This document shows, piece after piece, positions 1-5,313 of a DNA stretch of 5,313 nucleotides. The notes beneath the pieces are model-generated. The model did not search any database. It was not told where the DNA came from and saw nothing but the letters and a program-made list of their open reading frames with translations. The DNA is from an uncultured Verrucomicrobiota bacterium. GTDB taxonomy: Bacteria > Verrucomicrobiota > Verrucomicrobiia > Methylacidiphilales > Verrucolacustridaceae. Made by a program: the position numbers and the translations under genes. Within the stretch, counting starts at the first letter, position 1, and each line of letters opens with the position of its first letter. The DNA is taken from positions 1 through 5,313 of the forward strand of contig CAIVGD010000377.1 of assembly GCA_903905395.1 (NCBI GenBank). Reading direction: 5' to 3'.

Positions 1-855
1 CTGGACCGGAATATCGTGGAGAAACTGGCCGATCCCCTCGTTCACATGATCCGCAACGCCATCGACCACGGGCTGGAACTTCCCGATGAACGCATCTCCC
101 AAAACAAACCGCCGCTCGGGATCATTCGTCTGGCCGCTTCCTACAAGCGCGGCGGTATCGCCATCCAAATCCGGGACAATGGCCGTGGCCTCGATACCGA
201 ACGCATCCTAGCCAAAGCCCGGGAACGCGGCCTGATCACCCCCGAAAACCAACCGACCGAGGCCGAGATCCTCCAACTCATTTTCATGCCCAGCTTCTCC
301 ACCGCCGATAGGATCACCGATCTCTCCGGTCGGGGCGTGGGCCTGGACATCGTCCGCCGCAATATTGAAAAACTGCGTGGAAAAATCGAAATTGAATCCG
401 TGGCCGGCCAAGGCACCACCTTCACCCTTCTCCTCCCCCTCACCCTGGCCAGCATCGACGGCCTCATGGTGGGAATCGGGGAAGATCGCTACCTCATCCC
501 CACCCTGTCCGTCCTGGAATCCTTCCGCCCAAAACCCGGCATGGTCACGAAAGTTCAGGAACACGGCGAAGTCGTCAACCTGCGCGGCCGCCAGATCCCC
601 GTTCTCCGGATGGGACCATTCCTGGGCCGACCCACCCGGGCCGTGAACCCAGAAGATGGTATTCTTGTCGTGGTGGAATCCGGCACCGCCACCCGCGCCC
701 TCCTCGTGGACGAACTCATTGGCAAACAGGAGGTTATCATCAAAAGTCTTGGTGAGACCTTCCGCCATCAACACCTCGTCGCCGGCGCCGCTGTCCTGTC
801 CGATGGAACCGCAGGCCTGATCTTTGACGTGGATGCACTAGTCAAACTGTCCTGA
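1..855 (+). CDS. cheA: Chemotaxis histidine kinase CheA, C-terminal part (5' end outside window)
   Basis: CheA is the cytoplasmic kinase of chemoreceptor arrays; it autophosphorylates on a His in its P1 domain and donates phosphate to CheY and CheB. The reading frame is open from base 1, so this is the last 284 residues of a protein usually around 650-750 long; P1, P2 and most of the dimerisation domain are missing. Numbering from the first visible codon, the ATP-binding domain shows the N box (HMIRNAIDHGLE, 15-26), G1 box (DNGRGL, 59-64), F-box region (IFMPSFSTA, about 94-102), G2 box (SGRGVGLDIV, 109-118) and GQGTTF (136-141). From about residue 150 a CheW-like P5 domain follows, ending in the typical AGLIFDVDALV. 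A GTG at position 16 is internal, not a start: the preceding codons LDRNI already match the family. All ATP-site motifs are intact, so it should be active. cheW follows after 44 bases, supporting one operon. Confidence 0.97.
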   Translation: MDRNIVEKLADPLVHMIRNAIDHGLELPDERISQNKPPLGIIRLAASYKRGGIAIQIRDNGRGLDTERILAKARERGLITPENQPTEAEILQLIFMPSFSTADRITDLSGRGVGLDIVRRNIEKLRGKIEIESVAGQGTTFTLLLPLTLASIDGLMVGIGEDRYLIPTLSVLESFRPKPGMVTKVQEHGEVVNLRGRQIPVLRMGPFLGRPTRAVNPEDGILVVVESGTATRALLVDELIGKQEVIIKSLGETFRHQHLVAGAAVLSDGTAGLIFDVDALVKLS

Positions 856-899
856 CTGCGCTATCCTTACTCGGCAGGAATGATTCCATAAATCACCCC

Positions 900-1496
900 A
901 TGAACTTTAGCCAGCCCACCCAACTCCAGCCCGCCCCGCAAGCGAACCGCTACCTCACACTATCGGTGGAAAAGGATCCCAATGGCCTCAACTTGCACCC
1001 CGCCCGCATCGAACCCAAAGCCGGCCGGTATCTCACGTTCAATCTCGGCCATGAATCCTACGGATTGCCGATCCTCCATGTGCGCCAAATCATCCGCCTC
1101 TGTCCCATCACCCCAGTCCCCAACATGCCGTCCCATGTCAAGGGAGTCATTAATTTCCGGGGCATGGTCCTGGCCGTCCTTGATCTACGGGCTAAATTCG
1201 GCATCACCCACGAGAAATACGGAGAGCGCGCCTGCATTATCATCCTCCGTCCCGGTGGCACCTCGGACCGCGGCACTCCGATCGCCGTCATCGTGGACGC
1301 AGTCGAAGAGGTGGTCCAGTTGCACGAGTCCGAAATCGAGCCCGCCCCGGATTTCGGCGGGGCCCCTAATACGCAGTACATCTCGGGAGTGGCCACGATC
1401 GGAAACGGTGTGAAAACTTTGCTCCATATCGATAAAATACTTCAGGAGGAAGGCACCCTGAACCTCGCCCTGCCCAACGCCCCAAAAACGGCGTAA
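900..1496 (+). CDS. cheW: Chemotaxis coupling protein CheW with N-terminal extension
   Basis: CheW is a cytoplasmic adaptor that joins CheA to receptor tips. The 198-residue product carries a full CheW domain from about residue 42 (GRYLTFNLGHESYGLPI) to about 182 (KTLLHIDKIL). It includes the conserved KGVINFRGMVLAVLDLR segment (81-97), whose Arg87 corresponds to the conserved Arg of the INLRG motif, and the IEPAPDFG stretch (146-153) typical of this family. Single-domain CheW proteins are mostly 140-170 residues, so the first 41 residues are extra. They are Gln/Pro-rich at the start, and residues 16-37 loosely echo the first strand of the domain. The ATG at 900 is the first usable start; a CAGGAA at 875-880 is 19 bases upstream, too far for a normal ribosome-binding site, so initiation may not depend on Shine-Dalgarno pairing. 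A GTG at 966 is a possible but less convincing alternative. The position between cheA and a receptor gene fits its role. Confidence 0.96.
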   Translation: MNFSQPTQLQPAPQANRYLTLSVEKDPNGLNLHPARIEPKAGRYLTFNLGHESYGLPILHVRQIIRLCPITPVPNMPSHVKGVINFRGMVLAVLDLRAKFGITHEKYGERACIIILRPGGTSDRGTPIAVIVDAVEEVVQLHESEIEPAPDFGGAPNTQYISGVATIGNGVKTLLHIDKILQEEGTLNLALPNAPKTA

Positions 1497-1599
1497 CACA
1501 TCCTACTGACGACGCATGCAACCTCCTCCAGAAAAATATCCCCACTCCACCCTCTAGCCCCCTTCTATTCACCCACCCCAACCCCACCATCCACAATCT
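1497..1599 (+). promoter_or_regulatory. C-rich, G-depleted leader between cheW and mcp (possible Rho-loading or unstructured leader)
   Basis: This 103-base gap is the largest in the window. From 1532 to 1599 the coding strand has 35 C and a single G (at 1557) in 68 bases. No Shine-Dalgarno sequence precedes the ATG at 1600 (the preceding bases are ccatccacaatct), and I see no sigma-70-like or sigma-28-like promoter and no intrinsic terminator. Known biology: long C-over-G stretches in untranslated RNA are the hallmark of Rho utilisation sites, and unstructured leaders can recruit ribosomes without Shine-Dalgarno pairing. Either role here is inference. It could instead be composition drift. 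Confidence 0.35.
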
Positions 1600-3228
1600 A
1601 TGAATATTAATAATTGGACAATCTCCCGCCGAATCACCACCGCCTTCATCACCACCACCACGTTCCTCCTCCTAGGCGGCCTGTTTTCGATTTGGACGGT
1701 TTTGGGTGTCCAAAAGCATGTCGTTGATCTATCGGAAAGAACGGTTCCCAGGCTAACTCTCATCGACGAAGTCCAGACCCTGTCTTTGATTAACATGTCC
1801 CGCACCCTCCTACTCAAGGATGCCACACCGGCACAGGCGATCCCTCTGGAACAGGAAATCTCGGTTAATCTAGCACGCCAACTTGAATGTTTTAAACTCT
1901 ACCTCCCCCTCGCCATCGACGAGCAAGATCGCAATGCCTTGGAGCAAGTTCGTCAGACCCGACTGATCTACACCAAAAACCGTGATCGATGGCTGGAATT
2001 AATCCGGATAAACAAAGCCGAGGAAGCCAAACTCTATATGACGACAGTTCTCCTGCCCGCTTCGGTAGGTCTGGAGGATGTCCTCGAGGTGCTTTCCAAG
2101 CGTAACCGCGATCTTGGACTTGCGGGATCGAAAGAGGGAGAAGATGAATCCCACAGAGCCGTCATTTTTCTCACGGTAGGTCTCCTTCTTGTCATCTCGA
2201 CCACCTCTATTGGAGCATGGCTTATCACTCACTCCACGAAGCGCGACCTGCTCGGTCTCGCCAACGAACTCTCCGAGGCTTCCCTGCAGACTTCCTCTGG
2301 AGCCCGCCAAATTGCGATCACCGGCCAAGCTCTTTCTGCCGGCGCCCGCGAACAGGCGGCGTCCGTGGAGGAAACCGGTGCTTCGTTGGAGCAGATGACG
2401 ACGATGATCCGCCTGAATTCGGATAATGCGCAAAAAGCCTGTGCCTTGGCTTCCGAAGCCCGTGCCTTGGCGGTGGCTGGTACCGAGACCATGAACGAGA
2501 TGAATCAGGCGATGCTCGACATCAATGCGTCCAGTGCGGATGTGGCCAAGATAACCAAGGACATTGATGAGGTGGCATTCCAAACCAACATCCTAGCCCT
2601 CAATGCGGCGGTCGAAGCGGCCCGCGCCGGAGAGGCTGGAGCTGGCTTCGCAGTCGTCGCAGATGAAGTCCGTTCCCTAGCCCAACGCTCCGCGGCGGCC
2701 GCGAAGGAAACGGCTAAAAAAATTGAGGCGGCTATCGAGAACAGCCGGAGCGGCTCTGCGAGCTCCGCCAAGGTCTTCGCCTCCCTCAAACAGATTACCG
2801 ATAAAATCACCGCCACGGACTTGTTGGTGGATAGCATATCCAGAGCTTCGAAGGAGCAATCCCAGGGGATCGAGCAGATCAACAGCGCCATGTCTCAGAT
2901 CGAACTGGTGACCCAACGGAATGCGGCCAGCTCCGAGGAATCGGCCACCGGCGCCGATGAACTGGACGCCCAAGCGGCCACGCTCAATGACTTGGTATTG
3001 AAAATGGGCCAACTGGTGGGGGCTCAGGAGGCTTTCGCCCCCCCCTCCAATCCGTCGAGGACGCCGAGGACGCGCCCCGACCCGGACGCTTATGCGGAAA
3101 AGAATCCTGCGTATACGGCTCCCCCATCTTGGAAAGTCCCTCCGGTCGTAGCCCGCAAGCGTATCCCCATGCCTGGCGATTTACCGGCCGAGACTCGTCG
3201 TGAGGTTGACGAGTTCCGCAACTTCTGA
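1600..3228 (+). CDS. mcp: Methyl-accepting chemotaxis receptor: two TM segments, four-helix-bundle-type sensor, no clear HAMP, pentapeptide tail
   Basis: This 542-residue transmembrane receptor should sense a ligand outside the cytoplasmic membrane and control CheA. TM1 is about residues 13-36; residues 37-186 form a mainly helical periplasmic domain of the size of a four-helix-bundle (4HB_MCP) sensor; TM2 is about 187-210. The cytoplasmic coiled-coil signalling domain (about 221-472) carries the near-invariant hairpin tip FQTNILALNAAVEAARAGE (327-345), then GFAVVADEVRSLAQRSA. Probable methylation sites are Glu257/258 (AASVEETGAS) and Glu446/447 (AASSEESATGA). A recognisable HAMP domain is missing: TM2 leads to HSTKRDLLGLANEL and then directly into the signalling helix. 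Residues about 476-542 form a Pro/Arg-rich, probably disordered tail ending in EFRNF, which fits the x-aromatic-x-x-aromatic CheR-docking pentapeptide. The start MNINNWTISRRITTAF is typical for receptors and puts TM1 in place; no Shine-Dalgarno is visible. Ligand unknown. cheR begins 31 bases downstream. Confidence 0.95.
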   Translation: MNINNWTISRRITTAFITTTTFLLLGGLFSIWTVLGVQKHVVDLSERTVPRLTLIDEVQTLSLINMSRTLLLKDATPAQAIPLEQEISVNLARQLECFKLYLPLAIDEQDRNALEQVRQTRLIYTKNRDRWLELIRINKAEEAKLYMTTVLLPASVGLEDVLEVLSKRNRDLGLAGSKEGEDESHRAVIFLTVGLLLVISTTSIGAWLITHSTKRDLLGLANELSEASLQTSSGARQIAITGQALSAGAREQAASVEETGASLEQMTTMIRLNSDNAQKACALASEARALAVAGTETMNEMNQAMLDINASSADVAKITKDIDEVAFQTNILALNAAVEAARAGEAGAGFAVVADEVRSLAQRSAAAAKETAKKIEAAIENSRSGSASSAKVFASLKQITDKITATDLLVDSISRASKEQSQGIEQINSAMSQIELVTQRNAASSEESATGADELDAQAATLNDLVLKMGQLVGAQEAFAPPSNPSRTPRTRPDPDAYAEKNPAYTAPPSWKVPPVVARKRIPMPGDLPAETRREVDEFRNF

Positions 3229-3249
3229 TTCGCCACCCGCGAGACACTC

Positions 3250-3254
3250 AGGGA
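3250..3254 (+). promoter_or_regulatory. Ribosome-binding site supporting the cheR start at 3260
   Basis: AGGGA lies 5 bases before the ATG at 3260. It is a modest Shine-Dalgarno match, but it favours this ATG over the in-frame GTG at 3200, which lies inside the mcp gene and has no comparable signal. Confidence 0.5.
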
Positions 3255-3259
3255 TCCCC

Positions 3260-4111
3260 ATGCTCCGCCTAGGGCACGCCCCCGAGACACAACTTTCCCT
3301 GCGGACTTATCGGACGGTGGCTGACCTGCTTTACAAACACAGCAGGATCTATCTCGGCAATGACAAGCAGGCCTTGCTCACTCACCGGCTTCGGCATCGC
3401 CTGCCCCAACTGGGACTGAAATCGTACAACCAGTACTGTGCCCTGCTCTTGTCCCGGGACGGGATGGATGAGATCGAACATCTGGTGGATTTTCTTTCCA
3501 CCAATCATACATTCTTTTTTCGTGAGCCGGAGGCCTTCTCTTTCCTCACCACCCGGATCCTGCCAGAACTTATTCCACAGCTTCTCTCATCATTTTCGCC
3601 CCTGCGAATCTGGTCTGCGGCCGCTTCCTCCGGGGAGGAGCCCTACACGATCGCCCTCGCCCTGACTGAGGCCCTGCGCGCATTTCCCCTTCTGGATTGG
3701 AAGGTGACCGCCTCGGACATCTCCCACCGGATGCTCGCCCGGGCCCAGAAGGGCATATACAGCATGAAGTCGGTAAACCCGGTGCCTCTCGACCTGCTCC
3801 GACGCCACTTTCAGAAGGGCATCGGCATCCACGCGGGAAATTTTCGGGTCAAGGCCGCCCTCCGACAACGGGTTCTGTTTGAACATATCAACCTCTTTCA
3901 ATTTCCCTACCCCTTCGCCCACGAACAGCACGTGATCTTTTGCCGCAATGTTATGATCTATTTCGACCAGCCCTCCCGGGCCGTCTTGGTGGATAAACTC
4001 GTTCAGAATCTGACTCCAGGCGGTTATCTCATCCTGGGTCTCTCTGAGAGTCTTTTCGGACTCCACCACAATCTGGAATCCATCCAGCAAGGAGTCTATC
4101 GTCGGCGATGA
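3260..4111 (+). CDS. cheR: Chemoreceptor glutamate methyltransferase CheR
   Basis: CheR transfers methyl groups from S-adenosylmethionine to receptor glutamates, raising receptor kinase-activating output during adaptation. The product from ATG 3260 is 283 residues, normal for the family. An N-terminal helical domain (about 12-90) includes KQALLTHRLRHRLPQLGLKSY and the STNHTFFFRE motif (80-89). The Rossmann-type domain has WSAAASSGEEPY (118-129; the usual form is WSAGCSTGEEPY), an acidic residue for the SAM ribose at Asp153 (TASDIS), and CRNVMIYFD near residue 231. Between them, KGIGIHAGNFRV resembles the beta-subdomain of E. coli CheR that binds the receptor pentapeptide. The Gly-Cys of the SAM loop reads Ala-Ala here; this is a mild variation next to intact GEEPY, so I expect activity. 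A longer form from GTG 3200 would overlap mcp by 29 bases and add 20 unconserved residues; I reject it. Gap to mcp is 31 bases; cotranscription with mcp is likely. Confidence 0.95.
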   Translation: MLRLGHAPETQLSLRTYRTVADLLYKHSRIYLGNDKQALLTHRLRHRLPQLGLKSYNQYCALLLSRDGMDEIEHLVDFLSTNHTFFFREPEAFSFLTTRILPELIPQLLSSFSPLRIWSAAASSGEEPYTIALALTEALRAFPLLDWKVTASDISHRMLARAQKGIYSMKSVNPVPLDLLRRHFQKGIGIHAGNFRVKAALRQRVLFEHINLFQFPYPFAHEQHVIFCRNVMIYFDQPSRAVLVDKLVQNLTPGGYLILGLSESLFGLHHNLESIQQGVYRRR

Positions 4112-4184
4112 GAACGTGTACCCCAAGCGCGGTGGCATCGATTATGAAGCGGAACCTTGGAGCGTATCCACTTTCGGCGGGGAA

Positions 4185-4193
4185 AAGGCGGGG
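4185..4193 (+). promoter_or_regulatory. Purine-rich ribosome-binding region before cheB
   Basis: AAGGCGGGG ends 6 bases before the ATG at 4200, with AAGG itself 11 bases away. It supports 4200 over the in-frame GTG at 4116. That upstream start would add 28 residues ahead of a receiver domain which normally begins within the first ten residues. Confidence 0.45.
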
Positions 4194-4199
4194 CCTCGC

Positions 4200-5264
4200 A
4201 TGAACCTGACACCATGGAAGAAGATCAGGGTTCTGATCGTGGACGATTCGACCCTGGCTCGGCGGGCCATAGAAAATGCCCTCAAATTGGATTCTCATTT
4301 GGAGGTGGTCGGTCACGCGAAAGACGCCTATGAGGCGCGGGATAAAATTCTTTTGCTCGACCCAGATGTCCTCACGCTCGATCTGGAAATGCCCCGCATG
4401 GACGGCCTCTCCTTTCTCAAAATCCTCATGGCGCACCATCCGATTCCCGTGGTCGTGGTCAGTGCCCTAACCCCTCAGGGGTCGCCCAAGGCCATGGAAG
4501 CGCTCTCTTTGGGGGCGGTGGAAGTACTCGGCAAGCCCGATGTCCGCCTGGATTTCGGGGAATTCGCCCACCAGCTTGCCTTCAGTGTGAAGTCGGTTGC
4601 CCAAGCGGGCCATAAGCCGCACCCGGCCGAAATCTCCGAGGCTAAATCCTTTCAAGTGCCCCCTCCCATTCCGGCGGGAAAGTACTCGTCACGCCGCGTG
4701 ATCCTCATCGGTGCCTCCACCGGCGGCGTCGAGGCCCTCCGGTTTCTCCTCCCGCGCCTTCCGGACGGGCTTCCACCTATCCTCGTGGTGCAACACATCC
4801 CTAAGGAGTTCTCTCGGCTCATGGCCGAGCGTCTGGATGAGGTGTGCGCGTTCCAAGTGCGTGAGGCGAAGCAGGGGGAGGAACTGCATCCAGGCCTTTG
4901 TCTCGTGGCTCCGGGTGATTTCCACCTCGCATTGGCTCCCTTCAACTCGGGTTACAAAGTCCGCATCACCCAATCTCCGCCCATCCACCATTGCCGTCCT
5001 TCGGTGGACGTGCTCTTCCGGTCCGCGGCACAACATGCCGGTGCCCATGCGGTGGCCGCGTTACTCACGGGAATGGGGACGGACGGCTCTCTGGGCCTGC
5101 AAGCCCTGCACTCGGTCAGAGCCAAAACTCTGGCCGAGCATGAGGACAGTTGTGTGGTTTACGGTATGCCGCGAGCGGCGATCGAACTGGGCGCGGCCGA
5201 TCGGGTGGTGCCCCTGGCCAAGATGCCCAATGCCATTCTTCAGGCGCTTGCCAAGGCCGGTTAG
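4200..5264 (+). CDS. cheB: Protein-glutamate methylesterase/deamidase CheB (receiver plus methylesterase domains)
   Basis: CheB removes methyl groups from receptor glutamates, and in many bacteria deamidates receptor glutamines; phosphorylation by CheA activates it, giving negative feedback. The product from ATG 4200 is 354 residues, the usual length. The receiver domain (about 8-125) starts KKIRVLIVDDS with acidic Asp15/Asp16, phosphoacceptor Asp61 (LTLDLEMPRMDG), Ser88 (VVSAL) and Lys112 (LGKPD). A Pro-rich linker (about 135-163) leads to the methylesterase domain, where all three catalytic residues are visible: Ser173 (GASTGG), His199 (VVQHIP) and Asp295 (GMGTDG). The HHCRPSVDVLFRSAA block (263-277) is also typical. 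It sits 88 bases after cheR, the usual adaptation pair. A GTG at 4116 would give a 28-residue unconserved extension. A 19-codon ORF (4144-4203) stops across this start codon and could couple translation. Confidence 0.97.
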   Translation: MNLTPWKKIRVLIVDDSTLARRAIENALKLDSHLEVVGHAKDAYEARDKILLLDPDVLTLDLEMPRMDGLSFLKILMAHHPIPVVVVSALTPQGSPKAMEALSLGAVEVLGKPDVRLDFGEFAHQLAFSVKSVAQAGHKPHPAEISEAKSFQVPPPIPAGKYSSRRVILIGASTGGVEALRFLLPRLPDGLPPILVVQHIPKEFSRLMAERLDEVCAFQVREAKQGEELHPGLCLVAPGDFHLALAPFNSGYKVRITQSPPIHHCRPSVDVLFRSAAQHAGAHAVAALLTGMGTDGSLGLQALHSVRAKTLAEHEDSCVVYGMPRAAIELGAADRVVPLAKMPNAILQALAKAG

Positions 5265-5274
5265 ATTAAATTCT

Positions 5275-5287
5275 GGGGTCGCACCCC
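5275..5287 (+). repeat. Short inverted repeat (GGGGT-cgc-ACCCC) after cheB, followed by a C10 run
   Basis: Ten bases after the cheB stop, GGGGT (5275-5279) pairs perfectly with ACCCC (5283-5287) across a 3-base loop. The C run continues through 5293. No T tract follows, so this is not a standard intrinsic terminator. The context AAATTCTGGGGTC resembles the GGGGTC...GACCCC-type palindromes I associate with dispersed REP-like elements mobilised by REP-associated tyrosine (IS200-like) transposases. That link is from memory and unproven here. The hairpin may simply protect the 3' end of the transcript. The window ends 20 bases after the C run. Confidence 0.4.
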
Positions 5288-5313
5288 CCCCCCTCCTCCG
5301 GGCCTGCTCACCA

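Noticed and set aside
208..774. 188-codon open frame on the minus strand inside cheA
   Set aside because: It is antisense to conserved CheA motifs, its product is Gly/Glu-rich without a recognisable domain, and open antisense frames are common in GC-rich coding DNA.
1999..2583. 194-codon open frame on the minus strand inside the receptor gene
   Set aside because: It is the shadow of a strongly conserved receptor reading frame; the translation is low-complexity His/Gly/Arg-rich with no family resemblance.
3251..3258. GGGATCCC palindrome overlapping the cheR ribosome-binding site
   Set aside because: An eight-base palindrome without a loop cannot form a useful hairpin in RNA; it is probably chance.
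3200..3259. GTG start for cheR overlapping the end of mcp
   Set aside because: It would add 20 residues (Ser/Thr/Pro-rich) not expected in CheR, has no good ribosome-binding site, and ATG 3260 has AGGGA at 5 bases and gives a normal family length.
4116..4199. GTG start for cheB giving a 28-residue extension
   Set aside because: Receiver domains normally begin within a few residues of the start; ATG 4200 gives standard length and has a purine-rich upstream region.
4471..4481. Palindrome CCCCTCAGGGG
   Set aside because: It lies within the receiver domain coding sequence of cheB with a 3-base loop and no T tract; best explained by codon choice.
1..5313. CRISPR arrays, tRNA or rRNA genes, insertion sequences, attachment sites
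   Set aside because: I read for regular direct repeats, cloverleaf-like segments and transposase motifs and found none; nearly all the window is accounted for by five chemotaxis genes.

Overview
The window is a stretch of a bacterial chemotaxis operon. All five genes lie on the + strand in the order cheA (3' part only, running in from the left edge), cheW, a membrane chemoreceptor (mcp), cheR, cheB. Nothing in it looks like an undescribed system, but several details of the receptor and the intergenic regions deserve a second look.

The organism is a moderately GC-rich Gram-negative-type bacterium. The style of the proteins (a CheW and a four-helix-bundle receptor of the kind common in Verrucomicrobiota/Opitutae and in Geobacter-like bacteria) makes me lean towards Verrucomicrobiota. 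This is a judgement from family resemblance only; no taxonomic marker is present.

Layout. Positions 1-855 hold the ATP-binding and CheW-like regulatory domains of CheA. After a 44-base gap comes cheW (900-1496). A 103-base gap follows that is extremely rich in C and nearly free of G on the coding strand. The receptor occupies 1600-3228; it appears to lack a normal HAMP domain and ends in a long flexible tail with a CheR-tethering-type pentapeptide. cheR (best start 3260) follows 31 bases after it. cheB (best start 4200, 88 bases after cheR) runs to 5264. The last 49 bases are noncoding and contain a short GGGGT/ACCCC hairpin followed by a run of ten C. The longest stretch without a gene is the 103-base gap, so there is no unexplained region over 300 bases.

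How the genes work together (established knowledge of the families): the receptor senses a ligand across the membrane; CheW couples it to the CheA kinase, which passes phosphate to CheY (not in this window) and to CheB. CheR adds and CheB removes methyl groups on receptor glutamates, giving adaptation. The set here is a self-contained sensing-plus-adaptation module, and the receptor tail suggests that the adaptation enzymes dock on the receptor encoded next to them.
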